Part shown: positions 55,640 to 64,000 of the stretch, piece by piece
Layout: each line of letters begins with the position of its first letter
Position numbering within the stretch: the stretch's first letter is position 1
NCBI RefSeq assembly: GCF_000194155.1
Contig: NZ_GL877878.1
Location: 2,792,783-2,856,782 of the forward strand
Origin: Saccharopolyspora spinosa NRRL 18395
GTDB lineage: Bacteria; Actinomycetota; Actinomycetes; Mycobacteriales; Pseudonocardiaceae
DNA: 64,000 bases
Reading direction: 5' to 3'
Translations under genes and position numbers: made by a program
Notes under the pieces: generated by a model
Databases searched by the model: none
The model's input: the letters and a program-made list of their open reading frames with translations, nothing else
Told to the model about the DNA's origin: nothing

Positions 55640-56983
55640 ATGACCGAGACGACCACTCGCACCGCGCCGGACAGCGGTACCGAGGTGACTCTGCCGGTGC
55701 ACAGCGATCTGCTGCGGTTGGCCACCGCCGGTTCCGTCGACGACGGCAAGAGCACCCTGGTCGGGCGGCTGCTGCACGACACCAAGTCGGTGCTGGCCGA
55801 CCAGCTCGACGCGGTGCACCGCGCCAGCGCGGACCGCGGCCTCGCCACCCCGGACCTGTCGCTGCTGGTCGACGGCCTGCGCGCGGAGCGCGAACAGGGC
55901 ATCACCATCGACGTGGCCTACCGCTACTTCGCCACGCCCAAGCGCACTTTCGTGCTCGCCGACACCCCCGGTCACGTGCAGTACACCCGGAACACCGTCA
56001 CCGGTGCGTCGACCGCGCAGCTGGCGGTTCTGCTGGTGGACGCGCGCAAGGGCGTCATCGAGCAGACCCGGCGGCATGCGGCGGTGCTGGCGCTGCTGGG
56101 CGTGCCGCAGCTGGTGCTGGCCGTCAACAAGATCGACATGGTCGGCTTCGACGAGGCGGTATTCACCCGCATCGCCGCCGAGTTCACCGAGCACGCCCGG
56201 GCCCTGGGCTACCGGGACGACACCGTGGTGACCATCCCGGTGTCCGCGCTGCTCGGCGACAACGTGGTGGAACGCTCCGCGAACACCCCCTGGTACAGCG
56301 GTCCTTCGCTGCTGGAGCACCTGGAAAGCGTGCCGGTGGCACCGGACCCGCACGACGCGCCGTTCCGGATGCCGGTGCAGTACGTGATCCGGCCGCGCAC
56401 CGCCGAATACCCGGACTACCGCGGCTACGCGGGCCAGGTGGCGGCCGGTGTCGTCGCCGAGGGCGACGAGGTGGTCGTGCTGCCCGCCGGGCTGCGCACC
56501 CGGGTGTCCAAGGTGGACAGCCCGGACGGGGCGAGGCCGCGCGCCGCGGCCGGGCACTCCGTCACCCTGCTGCTGGCCGACGACGTGGACATCTCGCGCG
56601 GCGATCTGATCGCCGCCGCGGACGCCCCGCCGCGGGTCACCGACGAGCTCGACGCCACGGTCTGCTGGCTGGCCGAGAAGCCGCTGAACCCGGGCGCCAA
56701 GGTGCTGGTCAAGCACGGCACCCGCACCGTGCAGGCCATCGTCACCGAGCTGTCGGCCCGCTTCGACGAGCAGCAGCTGTCGAGTGTGGACGGTCCGGAT
56801 TCGTTGCAGCTCAACGAGATCGGCCGGGTGCGGCTGCGCACGGCGGAGCCGCTGCCGATCGACGATTACGCCGCGAGCCGGCGCACCGGATCGTTCCTGG
56901 TGATCGACCCCGCCGACGGCACCACGCTGGCCGCCGGACTGATCGGGGTGCCGTTGGCGCCGCTGGCCGCCGCGTCAGAATGA
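55640..56983 (+). CDS. cysN: Sulfate adenylyltransferase subunit 1 (GTPase)
   Basis: The 447-residue protein is an EF-Tu-like GTPase: G1 AGSVDDGKSTLVGRLLHDTK near residue 34, DTPGHVQYTRNTVTGAS, and NKIDMVGFDE. Two beta-barrel domains follow. There is no C-terminal APS kinase (CysC) domain, so this strain uses APS directly, consistent with the Fe-S type of CysH. Start ATG 55640, with an in-frame ATG at 55628. The gap to cysD holds a dispersed repeat. Confidence 0.95.
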   Translation: MTETTTRTAPDSGTEVTLPVHSDLLRLATAGSVDDGKSTLVGRLLHDTKSVLADQLDAVHRASADRGLATPDLSLLVDGLRAEREQGITIDVAYRYFATPKRTFVLADTPGHVQYTRNTVTGASTAQLAVLLVDARKGVIEQTRRHAAVLALLGVPQLVLAVNKIDMVGFDEAVFTRIAAEFTEHARALGYRDDTVVTIPVSALLGDNVVERSANTPWYSGPSLLEHLESVPVAPDPHDAPFRMPVQYVIRPRTAEYPDYRGYAGQVAAGVVAEGDEVVVLPAGLRTRVSKVDSPDGARPRAAAGHSVTLLLADDVDISRGDLIAAADAPPRVTDELDATVCWLAEKPLNPGAKVLVKHGTRTVQAIVTELSARFDEQQLSSVDGPDSLQLNEIGRVRLRTAEPLPIDDYAASRRTGSFLVIDPADGTTLAAGLIGVPLAPLAAASE

Positions 56984-56990
56984 GCAGGAG

Positions 56991-57734
56991 ATGACCGCGC
57001 CACTGGTGGCTGTCGCGCACGGCAGCCGGGATCCGCGTTCGGCCGCGACCATCCACGCCCTGATGGACGTGGTCCGCGCGATGCGCCCGGATCTCGACGT
57101 ACGAGTGGCGTTCCTGGACCTGTCGGCACCGCGCGTGGGCGACGTGCTCAGCGCGGTGCACGGCGACGGCCACGACTCGGCGGTCGTCGTGCCGCTGCTA
57201 CTCGGCCGGGCCTTCCACGCCCGCGTCGACGTGCCCGCGGCGGTGGCCGACGCGGAGCGGCGCTATCCGCGGTTCCGGGTGCACGTGGCCGACGTGCTGG
57301 GCCCGGATCCGCGACTGGACGAGGCGGCGTGGCGGCGGCTTGCCGAGGCCGGAGCGTCCGCCAACGACCCGGAACTGGGCGTGCTGCTGGCCGGCGCGGG
57401 ATCGTCGCACGCACCGGCAAACCGCCTAGTCGCCGACGTCGCGGCGCGCTGGCAGTCGCGCACGTCGTGGGCCGGCGCCGTCGCGACCTTCGCGGCAGCC
57501 GCCGAACCCGATGTTCCGGCGGCGATCGAGGCCCTGCGCGCACGCGGTGCCCGCCGCATCGCGGTCGCCTCCTGGTTCCTGGCCCCGGGCCTGCTCCCGG
57601 ACCGGATCATCGAGCTGGCCCGCAAGCACGCGACAAACCCGCTGCTAGCGGCCCCGATGGCCGACGACGAGGGCGTGGCCGACCACCGCTACGCCGAAGC
57701 CCAAGCATCCCCGGACCTGTCCGTCGCCCTCTGA
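56991..57734 (+). CDS. Sirohydrochlorin ferrochelatase-like protein (CbiX/SirB)
   Basis: The 247-residue protein begins PLVAVAHGSRDPRSAATIHA and contains AVVVPLLLGRAFHARVDVPA, the two chelatase motifs with metal-binding His, repeated in a degenerate second half (LGVLLAGAGSSHAPANRLVA). It should insert iron into sirohydrochlorin to make siroheme for the sulfite reductase. It lies seven bases behind cysN, in the position of M. tuberculosis Rv2393. Length fits a fused two-lobe CbiX. Confidence 0.88.
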   Translation: MTAPLVAVAHGSRDPRSAATIHALMDVVRAMRPDLDVRVAFLDLSAPRVGDVLSAVHGDGHDSAVVVPLLLGRAFHARVDVPAAVADAERRYPRFRVHVADVLGPDPRLDEAAWRRLAEAGASANDPELGVLLAGAGSSHAPANRLVADVAARWQSRTSWAGAVATFAAAAEPDVPAAIEALRARGARRIAVASWFLAPGLLPDRIIELARKHATNPLLAAPMADDEGVADHRYAEAQASPDLSVAL

Positions 57735-57990
57735 CACGGGCGAACGGTTCCGGGCGCAGGCCGCCAATAGCGGGATTCGTGCCGTTGCGGCAGGGAATTC
57801 CGCCTTCCTGGGGACGGGTAGTCGCCCGGGGGTTGAGCAAAAGTCGACAACTCTGTTGGTGGACGCAACCTGCGGGGCATGATGTGGCCGTGTCATCCAG
57901 CTGGGTACACGAAGGCCGGCAGCGGCCCGGACACCCCCGACCGCCCAGGCCGCTGCCGGACCCGACTTCGCAGTGCACCGTGGGGGCCGG

Positions 57991-58224
57991 ATGAACGCGC
58001 GACCGCACCTGATCGCGCGGGTCCGCGCCGAGTTCGCGCGCAGCGAGCAGGACAAGTCCTGCCACTTCTTCCCGCTGCCGGACGGCGGTGAACTGCCGGC
58101 GATGCTGTACGCCTACTGCGGTTTCGGCATCGTCCCAGGTCAGGCGGAAGCTCTCGACGGACCGGCCGGCATGCCGTGTCTGCGGTGCCTGATGGCCGCC
58201 GCGCTCTCCGACAGCAGCGTGTGA
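57991..58224 (+). CDS. Small Cys-rich protein of unknown function
   Basis: The 77-residue protein starts at ATG 57991 (MNARPHLIARVRAEFA) and has cysteines in DKSCHFFPLP, YAYCGFGIV and GMPCLRCLMAA. A metal-binding or redox role is possible. It lies 256 bases behind the chelatase gene and is a separate unit. I recognise no family; similar small proteins occur in Saccharopolyspora-type genomes as far as I recall. Confidence 0.5.
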   Translation: MNARPHLIARVRAEFARSEQDKSCHFFPLPDGGELPAMLYAYCGFGIVPGQAEALDGPAGMPCLRCLMAAALSDSSV

Positions 58225-58457
58225 TCGCGTCGCGACCAGCGATGACGGCAGAAACTCGCACCTTACGCTGAGTTGTTCTTTCGAACACTAAGCTTCACCC
58301 CATGTGGTCATGAGAGAGTTTAGTGCCAGCGTCTGGACGGGGAACCGGCCGCTCCTTGTGCTCGTCACACCCGTCAGGCCGCGCTATCGAGTGACCGCGC
58401 CGGTGGGGGGGCGATCAATTGCAAGGCTGGATGAGGAGTCGGGGACAACAGCGCGAG

Positions 58458-61400
58458 ATGAACACGCAGCAGCCGAATCGACCGGTCATCACGCCAACCA
58501 TGCGGGAACAGGCCCAGAAGCAGCCGAACACCTGGCTGTACGTGGTCGACCCGATCTTCACCGATCCGAACGCCGAGGTGCCGCCGTGGGGCTTCATCGG
58601 CGGCTACCGGGTGGACGAGCAGGGCGAGATCACCGACGACTTCTCGCCGAACCCGAACTACCGGCCGTCCCCGGTGGCGCTGCGGCTGCCCGCGCCGACC
58701 AACGACGTCGAACGCGCCCTGCAGCTCACCACCACCGGCTACGCGCAGGGGCATTCCCTGCTGACCGCGATGCTCGACGCCGAGCTGATCCTGTTCGCGC
58801 AGCCACAGGGCAGCGGGCTGTTCACGATGGAGCACGAGTCGGGCCGTCGGCAGCTGCAGGTGTTCACCTCGGAGACCTTCCTGCCGCCCAACTGGACGAC
58901 CTGGCAGCGGATGACCGGTCGGCAGCTTTCGACGCACAACCTCACCGGCATCGACGTGCAGGTCAACCCGACCAGCCCGGTCAAGGCCCGGCTCCCCGCC
59001 GAGGACCTGGCCAAGGCCGCGGCCGCGGTGCCACCGAAGGCACCTGCCGTGCCGATCAACTCCCCCGCGAACGGAATGCCGGTGCAGGCCCCACCGGGAG
59101 CCGCGCCGCAGCCGGGCGAGCAGGCCCCGAAGCCGACGGGCGGGCCGACCGCGCAGCCGCCGGGCGATCCCCTGGAAACCGAGTTCGGCCGCCGGTTCCT
59201 CGGCTCGATGCTGGCCGGGGCGATCGGCGACGCGCTCGGCGCGCCGGTGAAGTTCTACCCGGTGGACCAGATCCGCAGCCGCTTCGGCGCGATGGGCGTC
59301 ACGGAGTACGACCGCGCCGGTGAGCACCCGGGCGAGTTCACCGACGACACCCAGCTGGTGCTGTTCACCCTGGAAGGCCTGATCCGCGGGCACTTCGCGG
59401 CCCGCACCGCCGGGGCCGACAGCCCGCTGTCCGCGATCCAGTTGGCCTACCAGCGCTGGCTGCACACCCAGGGCTACGCGTGGATGCGGGCCGCCGGGCC
59501 GTTCACGATGAGCCACCCCAAGCCCGACGGCTGGCTGATCGAGCAGCGCGACCTGTTCGCCGTGCGCTCGCCGAACAGCAGCTGCATCACCGCGCTGCGC
59601 GAGTTCGCCGCGGTGGGCGCGCCCGGCACGTTCGAGCAGCCGATCAACGATTCGCAGGACTGCGGCGGCGTGGTCCGGGCGGCACCGGTGGCCCTGTGGT
59701 CCGACGAGCCGGAGCAGGTCTTCGAACTCGCCGCCGCAACCGCGGCCCTGACCTACTCGCAGCCCAACGGCTATCTGCCCGCCGGCGTGCTGGCCGTGGT
59801 GGTGCACCGGTTGCTGCGCGAGGAGACGCTCGAAGACGCGGTGCGGCAGGCCCGCGAACTGCTCGTGCAGTACCAGGGTCACGAAGACACCGAGCGCGCG
59901 TTGCAGGCCGCCGAGGAGCTCGCCAATCAGGGCAAGCCGAGCCCCGAGCAGCTCAAGGACACGTTGGGCGGCGGCTGGGCAGGGCACGAGGCGCTGGCCA
60001 TCGCGGTGTGCGCGGCGCTTAGCACCGACAACATCGCGGCCGCGCTGATGGTGTCCGTCAACCACTCCGGCGATAGCGACTCGACCGCGGCCATCTGCGG
60101 GAACATCGTCGGCGCCCGCTACGGCGCGCCCGCGCTGCCGGGCGTGTGGCTGCGCGACCTCAAGCAGCGCGAGATCGTCGAGACGCTGGCGACGGACGCG
60201 CTGCTGGAGTTCGGCGCGACTCCGCCGAGCGATGACGCGTGGACCTCGCGCTACCCGGCCGCGAAGGACATCTCCGAGCTGGTGTTCACCTCCACCCTGC
60301 CGCTGACGGACGCGGGGCCAGTCGCGAAGCCCTCGAAGGCGCCGCCGGTCGCCGACGACGCGCTCGCCGAAGCGGTCGAGCCCGAAGCCGAGCCAAACGC
60401 TCACGCAGTTTCAATTGAAACTGCGGACCAGCAGGAGGCGGAGGTTCCGGCGGAGGACACCGCGCCCCCCGAGCCCGAAGTCCCTGCAGTTTCAATTGAA
60501 ACTGCAGGCCAGTCGCACGCGGCAGTCGAGGCAGTCGACGAACCTGCCGAACCCGCCACTGACCCGGCGGCGCTTCGGCCGAACCGCATCCTGGGTTTCC
60601 TGCTCGGCGGCGCCGCTGGTGACGCGCTCGGCCACCCCATCGAGGACGACTCGCTGCAGAACATCCGCCGCAAGTACGGCGAGGCGGGGCTGACCGACTA
60701 CGTCGACGCGCACCGGCCCGGCGGGTCGATCAGCGACGAGACCCAGATGACGCTGTTCACCCTGGAAGGCCTCATCCGGGCCAGCGTCCGCCGTCGGCTC
60801 TTCGGCGAGAACGAGCCCACCACCCAGGTTCAGCACGCCTACCAGCGCTGGCTGCACACCCAGGGCTTCGACTGGCGGGAGGCCGGCGGGCCACGGGCCG
60901 CGACCGCACCGGACGGCTGGCTGATCAGGCAGAGGGGCCTGTTCGTCCGCCGCGCGCCCGCCACGACCACCATCCAGGCGCTGCACGGCTACGCCAACGG
61001 CAACAAGCAGGGCTCGTTCACCAACCGCCTCAACGACTCGAAGGGCTGTGGCGGGGTGATGCGGGCCGCCCCGGCCGGGTTGTGGTCCGCCGACTCCGCC
61101 GAGGTGTTCCAGGTCGGCGCGATGACCGCGGTACTGACCCACGGCCACCCCAGCGGCTACCTGCCCGCCGGGGCGCTCGCCGTGATCGTCCAGCAGCTGC
61201 TGGTGGGCCGGTCGTTGCCGGAGGCGGTGGACCGCGCGCTCACCGAGCTGTCCACATGGGACGGACACGACGAGACGAGCGCCGCAGTGCGCCGGGCCAT
61301 CGAGCTGGCCACCGCGGGCACCCCGACACCGGAGCAGATCCACGAGTTCCTCGGCGAGGGCTGGTTCGGCGAGCAGGCCCTGGCGATCGCGGTGTGCGCG

Positions 61401-63260
61401 GCGCTGACCCATCCGGAGTCGTTCGCCGACGCGGTGGTCCTGGCCGCCAACCACTCCGGCGACAGCGACTCGACCGCGGCGATCTGCGGGAACATCATGG
61501 GCGCGGCGCTCACTGCGGACGCGATCCCGCAGACCTGGCGCGACAAGCTGGAGCTGCGCGAGGTCATCGAGGGGCTGGCCGGCGACGCGATCCGCGAGTT
61601 CGGCCCGAACCCGCCGTCGGACGCGGAGTGGCTGGAGCGCTACCCGATCGGCGAGGCCGAGCCCGCCGTGCCACCACAAAAGGACGTCCTCGCGCCAGCG
61701 GCCGAAGTGCCCGAATGGACTCGGTACGCAGCAGGAACACCGGAATCGGAGACCGCGCAGCCCGGCGAGAGACAGGTCGAGGACGACCCGGTGCCGGAAA
61801 CCCCGGGCCAGGAAGCGCCCGCTCCGGAAGCCGCAGCGGCGGAAGTTCCGGTCGCCGATGCTCCCGCCGCCGAGACGCCCGCTGCGGAACCTCCAGCTCC
61901 CGAAGCCCCGGTTGCCGAGGCGGCAGTCGTCGAGGCTCCGGCTACGGAAACCGCCGTCGCGGAGGCGCCAGCCGAGGCAGGCGACGTAGCCGACGAAGGC
62001 CTGTCGGACGAGGAACTGCAGCTGCTCAGCGTGTGGCGCAAGTTCCGCGACAACGGCGAAGGGAACTCCGCCGACCTGACGCAGGGCCTGCAGAAGCTGC
62101 TCGTCGAGGCCTTCGGCGCCGAACGCGCGGCCCAGCTGATCGGCGAGGCCGCCGCCGAGCCGGAAGCCGGAGCCGGGCTCGCCGCCGAAACCCGGGTGCA
62201 GCTCAGCCGCCGCGAGCGGCTCGAAGGCTGCGTGCTGGGCGCCGCCGCTGGCGACGCCCTCGGCGCGCCTTGGATGTTCGCCGACCTGCGCACGGTCCTG
62301 GGCGCGAACCCGGGAGGCGTGCGGGAACTCTCCGAGGCCTTCGCCCGCCGCGGCGCGGCCACCGCCTACTCGCAGCAGGCGGCGTTCGTGCTCTACGGCC
62401 TGATCGGCGGGAAAATCCGCTCAACGCTGCGCGGCATCCCGGCGTTCCGGCCGGGCTTGGTCCGCACCGCGCTCCAGCAATGGCTGCTCACGCAGGGCGC
62501 CCGGGTCGACGTGCCGGCCGGGACGCTCGCCGAGAACGAAACGCTTCGCGCGCAGCGGTTCCCGGACGATGCGTCGCTGATCTCATTGGCGCAGTGCAAC
62601 GACCGCCGGGAGCCCCCGACGCCGGGCAACCCGCCGAACGCCGCCCGCACGCCCGCGGCAACGGTCCGCGGTGCGGTGGTCGGCTTCGAAGTCCGCACCG
62701 TGCAGGACTCGATCTCCCTCGGTATCGAGATCGCCGCGGTCACCCACGGGCATCCGGACGGTTACCTGCCGGCCGGGGCGCTGTCCGGGCTGGTGTCCGC
62801 GTTGCAGGAGGGCCACACCCTCGCCGAAGCGGTGCATGCCGTGCTGGCCGAGCTGGACCAGATGGAGGGTGCTGGGACCACTGCGCAGGGCTTGCGCTCC
62901 GCGATCGAGATCGCCGCGAACGGCCCGGTGTCGCCAACCAGACTGGAAACCCTGGGCCTCGGCTGGCAAGCGCCGGAAGCCCTGGCGATCGCCGTCGCGG
63001 CTGCGCTGGCACACCCGAACTCGTTCGCCGAAGCCGTGTCGCTGGCGGCTACCCACGCCGGTAACAGCGCGGCGACCGCGTCCATCTGCGGCAGCCTGCT
63101 GGGCACCGCCCGCGGCGCCGGGACGATCCCCGCCGAGTGGGCCACCGGCCTGGAGCTGCGCCCGGTCCTGGACCAGCTGCTGGAAGACGCGCACCGGGCA
63201 GGCACGGAGATCGACACCCACGAGCCAGTGCCCGGCTGGGCGCAGCGCTACCCCGGTTAA
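58458..63260 (+). CDS. SseB-like domain with three ADP-ribosylglycohydrolase-like domains
   Basis: The 1600-residue protein starts at ATG 58458 (MNTQQPNRPVITPTMREQAQ); an ATG at 58431 is possible. Residues 10-185 form an SseB-like domain. ADP-ribosylglycohydrolase-like domain 1 (about 237-597) has GAIGDALG, FTDDTQL and NHSGDSDSTAAICGN, all metal-binding Asp present. Domain 2 (about 711-1061) has GAAGDALG, ISDETQM and NHSGDSDSTAAICGN. Domain 3 (about 1250-1594) has AAAGDALG, but AYSQQAAF and THAGNSAATASICG, so it has lost most metal ligands. Two Pro/Ala/Glu-rich linkers separate the domains; the first contains two in-frame palindromes. Domains 1 and 2 are probably active, and domain 3 is not. 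Substrate unknown. Confidence 0.85.
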   Translation: MNTQQPNRPVITPTMREQAQKQPNTWLYVVDPIFTDPNAEVPPWGFIGGYRVDEQGEITDDFSPNPNYRPSPVALRLPAPTNDVERALQLTTTGYAQGHSLLTAMLDAELILFAQPQGSGLFTMEHESGRRQLQVFTSETFLPPNWTTWQRMTGRQLSTHNLTGIDVQVNPTSPVKARLPAEDLAKAAAAVPPKAPAVPINSPANGMPVQAPPGAAPQPGEQAPKPTGGPTAQPPGDPLETEFGRRFLGSMLAGAIGDALGAPVKFYPVDQIRSRFGAMGVTEYDRAGEHPGEFTDDTQLVLFTLEGLIRGHFAARTAGADSPLSAIQLAYQRWLHTQGYAWMRAAGPFTMSHPKPDGWLIEQRDLFAVRSPNSSCITALREFAAVGAPGTFEQPINDSQDCGGVVRAAPVALWSDEPEQVFELAAATAALTYSQPNGYLPAGVLAVVVHRLLREETLEDAVRQARELLVQYQGHEDTERALQAAEELANQGKPSPEQLKDTLGGGWAGHEALAIAVCAALSTDNIAAALMVSVNHSGDSDSTAAICGNIVGARYGAPALPGVWLRDLKQREIVETLATDALLEFGATPPSDDAWTSRYPAAKDISELVFTSTLPLTDAGPVAKPSKAPPVADDALAEAVEPEAEPNAHAVSIETADQQEAEVPAEDTAPPEPEVPAVSIETAGQSHAAVEAVDEPAEPATDPAALRPNRILGFLLGGAAGDALGHPIEDDSLQNIRRKYGEAGLTDYVDAHRPGGSISDETQMTLFTLEGLIRASVRRRLFGENEPTTQVQHAYQRWLHTQGFDWREAGGPRAATAPDGWLIRQRGLFVRRAPATTTIQALHGYANGNKQGSFTNRLNDSKGCGGVMRAAPAGLWSADSAEVFQVGAMTAVLTHGHPSGYLPAGALAVIVQQLLVGRSLPEAVDRALTELSTWDGHDETSAAVRRAIELATAGTPTPEQIHEFLGEGWFGEQALAIAVCAALTHPESFADAVVLAANHSGDSDSTAAICGNIMGAALTADAIPQTWRDKLELREVIEGLAGDAIREFGPNPPSDAEWLERYPIGEAEPAVPPQKDVLAPAAEVPEWTRYAAGTPESETAQPGERQVEDDPVPETPGQEAPAPEAAAAEVPVADAPAAETPAAEPPAPEAPVAEAAVVEAPATETAVAEAPAEAGDVADEGLSDEELQLLSVWRKFRDNGEGNSADLTQGLQKLLVEAFGAERAAQLIGEAAAEPEAGAGLAAETRVQLSRRERLEGCVLGAAAGDALGAPWMFADLRTVLGANPGGVRELSEAFARRGAATAYSQQAAFVLYGLIGGKIRSTLRGIPAFRPGLVRTALQQWLLTQGARVDVPAGTLAENETLRAQRFPDDASLISLAQCNDRREPPTPGNPPNAARTPAATVRGAVVGFEVRTVQDSISLGIEIAAVTHGHPDGYLPAGALSGLVSALQEGHTLAEAVHAVLAELDQMEGAGTTAQGLRSAIEIAANGPVSPTRLETLGLGWQAPEALAIAVAAALAHPNSFAEAVSLAATHAGNSAATASICGSLLGTARGAGTIPAEWATGLELRPVLDQLLEDAHRAGTEIDTHEPVPGWAQRYPG
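60405..60424. repeat. Perfect 20-bp palindrome inside the coding region
   Basis: GCAGTTTCAATTGAAACTGC is its own reverse complement. It is read in frame as AVSIETA within the linker between glycohydrolase-like domains 1 and 2. It is the same sequence, less one or two bases, as the palindromes at 42381 and 42421. Confidence 0.9.
60483..60508. repeat. Second palindrome in the same linker, extended to 26 bp
   Basis: The core is identical to the copy at 60405, and the symmetry continues three bases on each side. It again encodes VSIETA. The two copies lie 82 bases apart, in the same low-complexity linker. Confidence 0.9.
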
Positions 63261-63266
63261 TCCACA

Positions 63267-64000
63267 GTGGACGAATTCTGGTTGGACGAGACGGAACGGG
63301 CGCTGCTAGCGGCCTGGCGCGAAACGCACGCGCCCAGCCGCCGCGACCCGGTGGAGCAGCAGCTGCTGAACACCTGGCGGCGGTGGCAGCGGAAACCCGC
63401 CACCCGCCCGCTGTGGGCGACGGCCCTGCAACACCGGCTCAGCGCGGAACCCCCGCCGGCACCTGCCACCGGCCTGGCCGGTCGCAACGGCCCGCTGCCC
63501 GAAGCACCGGGACGGTTGCTCGGCATGCTGCTCGGCGGAGCGGTGGGCGAATTCGTCGCGCTCGGCCGGGTCGGGCAGCGCACCACCGCCGTGCTCTTCG
63601 TCCTGGAGGGCCTGATCCGCGCGCACACCCAAGCGCGGTCGGCGGGCGATGGAGATCCGGTCGGCTTCGCCCTCGGCGGACTCCAGCGCTGGCTGCACAC
63701 CCGCGGCGTGCCTTGGCGAGACTGCGGGGCTGACACCGCCCAGCCCAACGGCTGGCTGGTGACGGAACCCGCGCTGCACTCCGCCGACAGCGACGAACCG
63801 ACGATGCTCACCGCGCTCGCCCGGGTCGCCGCCGGGCACGCCGCCGGTTCCCGGCGGCAGCCCATCAACACCTCGGACACGGCCACCGCCGTGCCGCTCG
63901 GCGCACTCGCCGCGCTGTGGTCGGGCGACCCCGGCACGGTTTTCGCGCTCGGCGGCGACCTCGCCGCGCTCACCCACGGCCACCCGAACGGCCACAGCCC
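63267..64000 (+). CDS. ADP-ribosylglycohydrolase-like protein, 5' part
   Basis: A GTG-started frame six bases behind the 1600-residue gene remains open to the window end (at least 244 codons). It begins MDEFWLDETERALLAAWRET and then has a single glycohydrolase-like domain: GRLLGMLLGGAVGEFVALGR, VLFVLEGLIRAHT, GGLQRWLHTRGVPW, QPNGWLV and ALTHGHPNGH. The GDALG and TDDTQ motifs are replaced (GEFVALG; QRTTAVL), so it lacks the first metal-binding aspartates. It is probably a non-catalytic relative coupled to the upstream gene. The 3' end is outside the window. Confidence 0.8.
   Translation, partial: MDEFWLDETERALLAAWRETHAPSRRDPVEQQLLNTWRRWQRKPATRPLWATALQHRLSAEPPPAPATGLAGRNGPLPEAPGRLLGMLLGGAVGEFVALGRVGQRTTAVLFVLEGLIRAHTQARSAGDGDPVGFALGGLQRWLHTRGVPWRDCGADTAQPNGWLVTEPALHSADSDEPTMLTALARVAAGHAAGSRRQPINTSDTATAVPLGALAALWSGDPGTVFALGGDLAALTHGHPNGHS

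Noticed and set aside
55640-56983. CysN-CysC fusion
   Set aside because: The protein ends after the second beta barrel at 447 residues; no APS kinase P-loop follows.

Overview
The window looks like chromosome of a high-GC actinomycete of the Pseudonocardiales, most like Saccharopolyspora. The reasons are the codon bias, frequent GTG and TTG starts, and a housekeeping gene order that matches the Mycobacterium tuberculosis Rv2343c-Rv2393 segment as I remember it: dnaG, dgt, glyS, smtB-like gene plus zur, uppS, recO, era, corC-like gene, ybeY, phoH, rsmE, dnaJ2, hrcA, hemW, then nirA-like sulfite reductase, cysH and a sirohydrochlorin chelatase.

Layout. (1) 0.5-3 kb: a minus-strand type VII secretion-substrate-like cluster (YbaB-like protein, WXG100/EspC-like protein, WXG-TM protein, four-helix membrane protein). 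(2) 3.67-21.63 kb: a 17.9-kb genomic island in the 3' half of a tRNA-Asn gene, bounded by a 71-bp direct repeat. It carries a formyltransferase-like enzyme, a STAND/NB-ARC-TPR protein with two small partners, a four-gene Wadjet (JetABCD) anti-plasmid system, a RibD/DHFR-like reductase, an NADPH oxidoreductase, IS debris and a decayed nuclease-like gene. No integrase is visible. (3) 21.7-26 kb: tam, a conserved protein, dnaG and an ECF41-type sigma factor. (4) 26-27.8 kb: a graveyard of IS110, IS5-like and IS3 fragments. (5) 27.8-34.3 kb: serpin, small protein, dgt, YdcF-like protein, glyS, SmtB/ArsR and Zur. (6) 34.3-35.4 kb: insertion debris that has beheaded an Rrf2 regulator. (7) 35.4-50.3 kb: a two-gene permease with a possible Zur box, then the core block ybjN-like, uppS, recO, dispanin-like proteins, era, corC, ybeY, phoH, HIT, rsmE, dnaJ (split), hrcA. 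(8) 50.3-58.2 kb: hemW and an assimilatory sulfur operon (leader peptide, sulfite reductase, zinc-ribbon protein, cysH, cysD, cysN, chelatase). (9) 58.4-64 kb: a 1600-residue protein with three ADP-ribosylglycohydrolase-like domains and the start of a fourth-domain protein running off the window.

The best leads are: the tRNA-Asn island joining Wadjet to a STAND module; a leader peptide plus two mutually exclusive hairpins in front of the sulfite reductase, which together look like a cysteine-responsive attenuator; the multi-domain ADP-ribosylglycohydrolase-like locus with stepwise loss of active-site residues; and a perfect 20-bp palindrome found both between genes and in frame inside that protein. 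Two conserved genes, dnaJ and the sulfite reductase, are broken as written; whether this is biological or a sequence error cannot be decided from the sequence alone.
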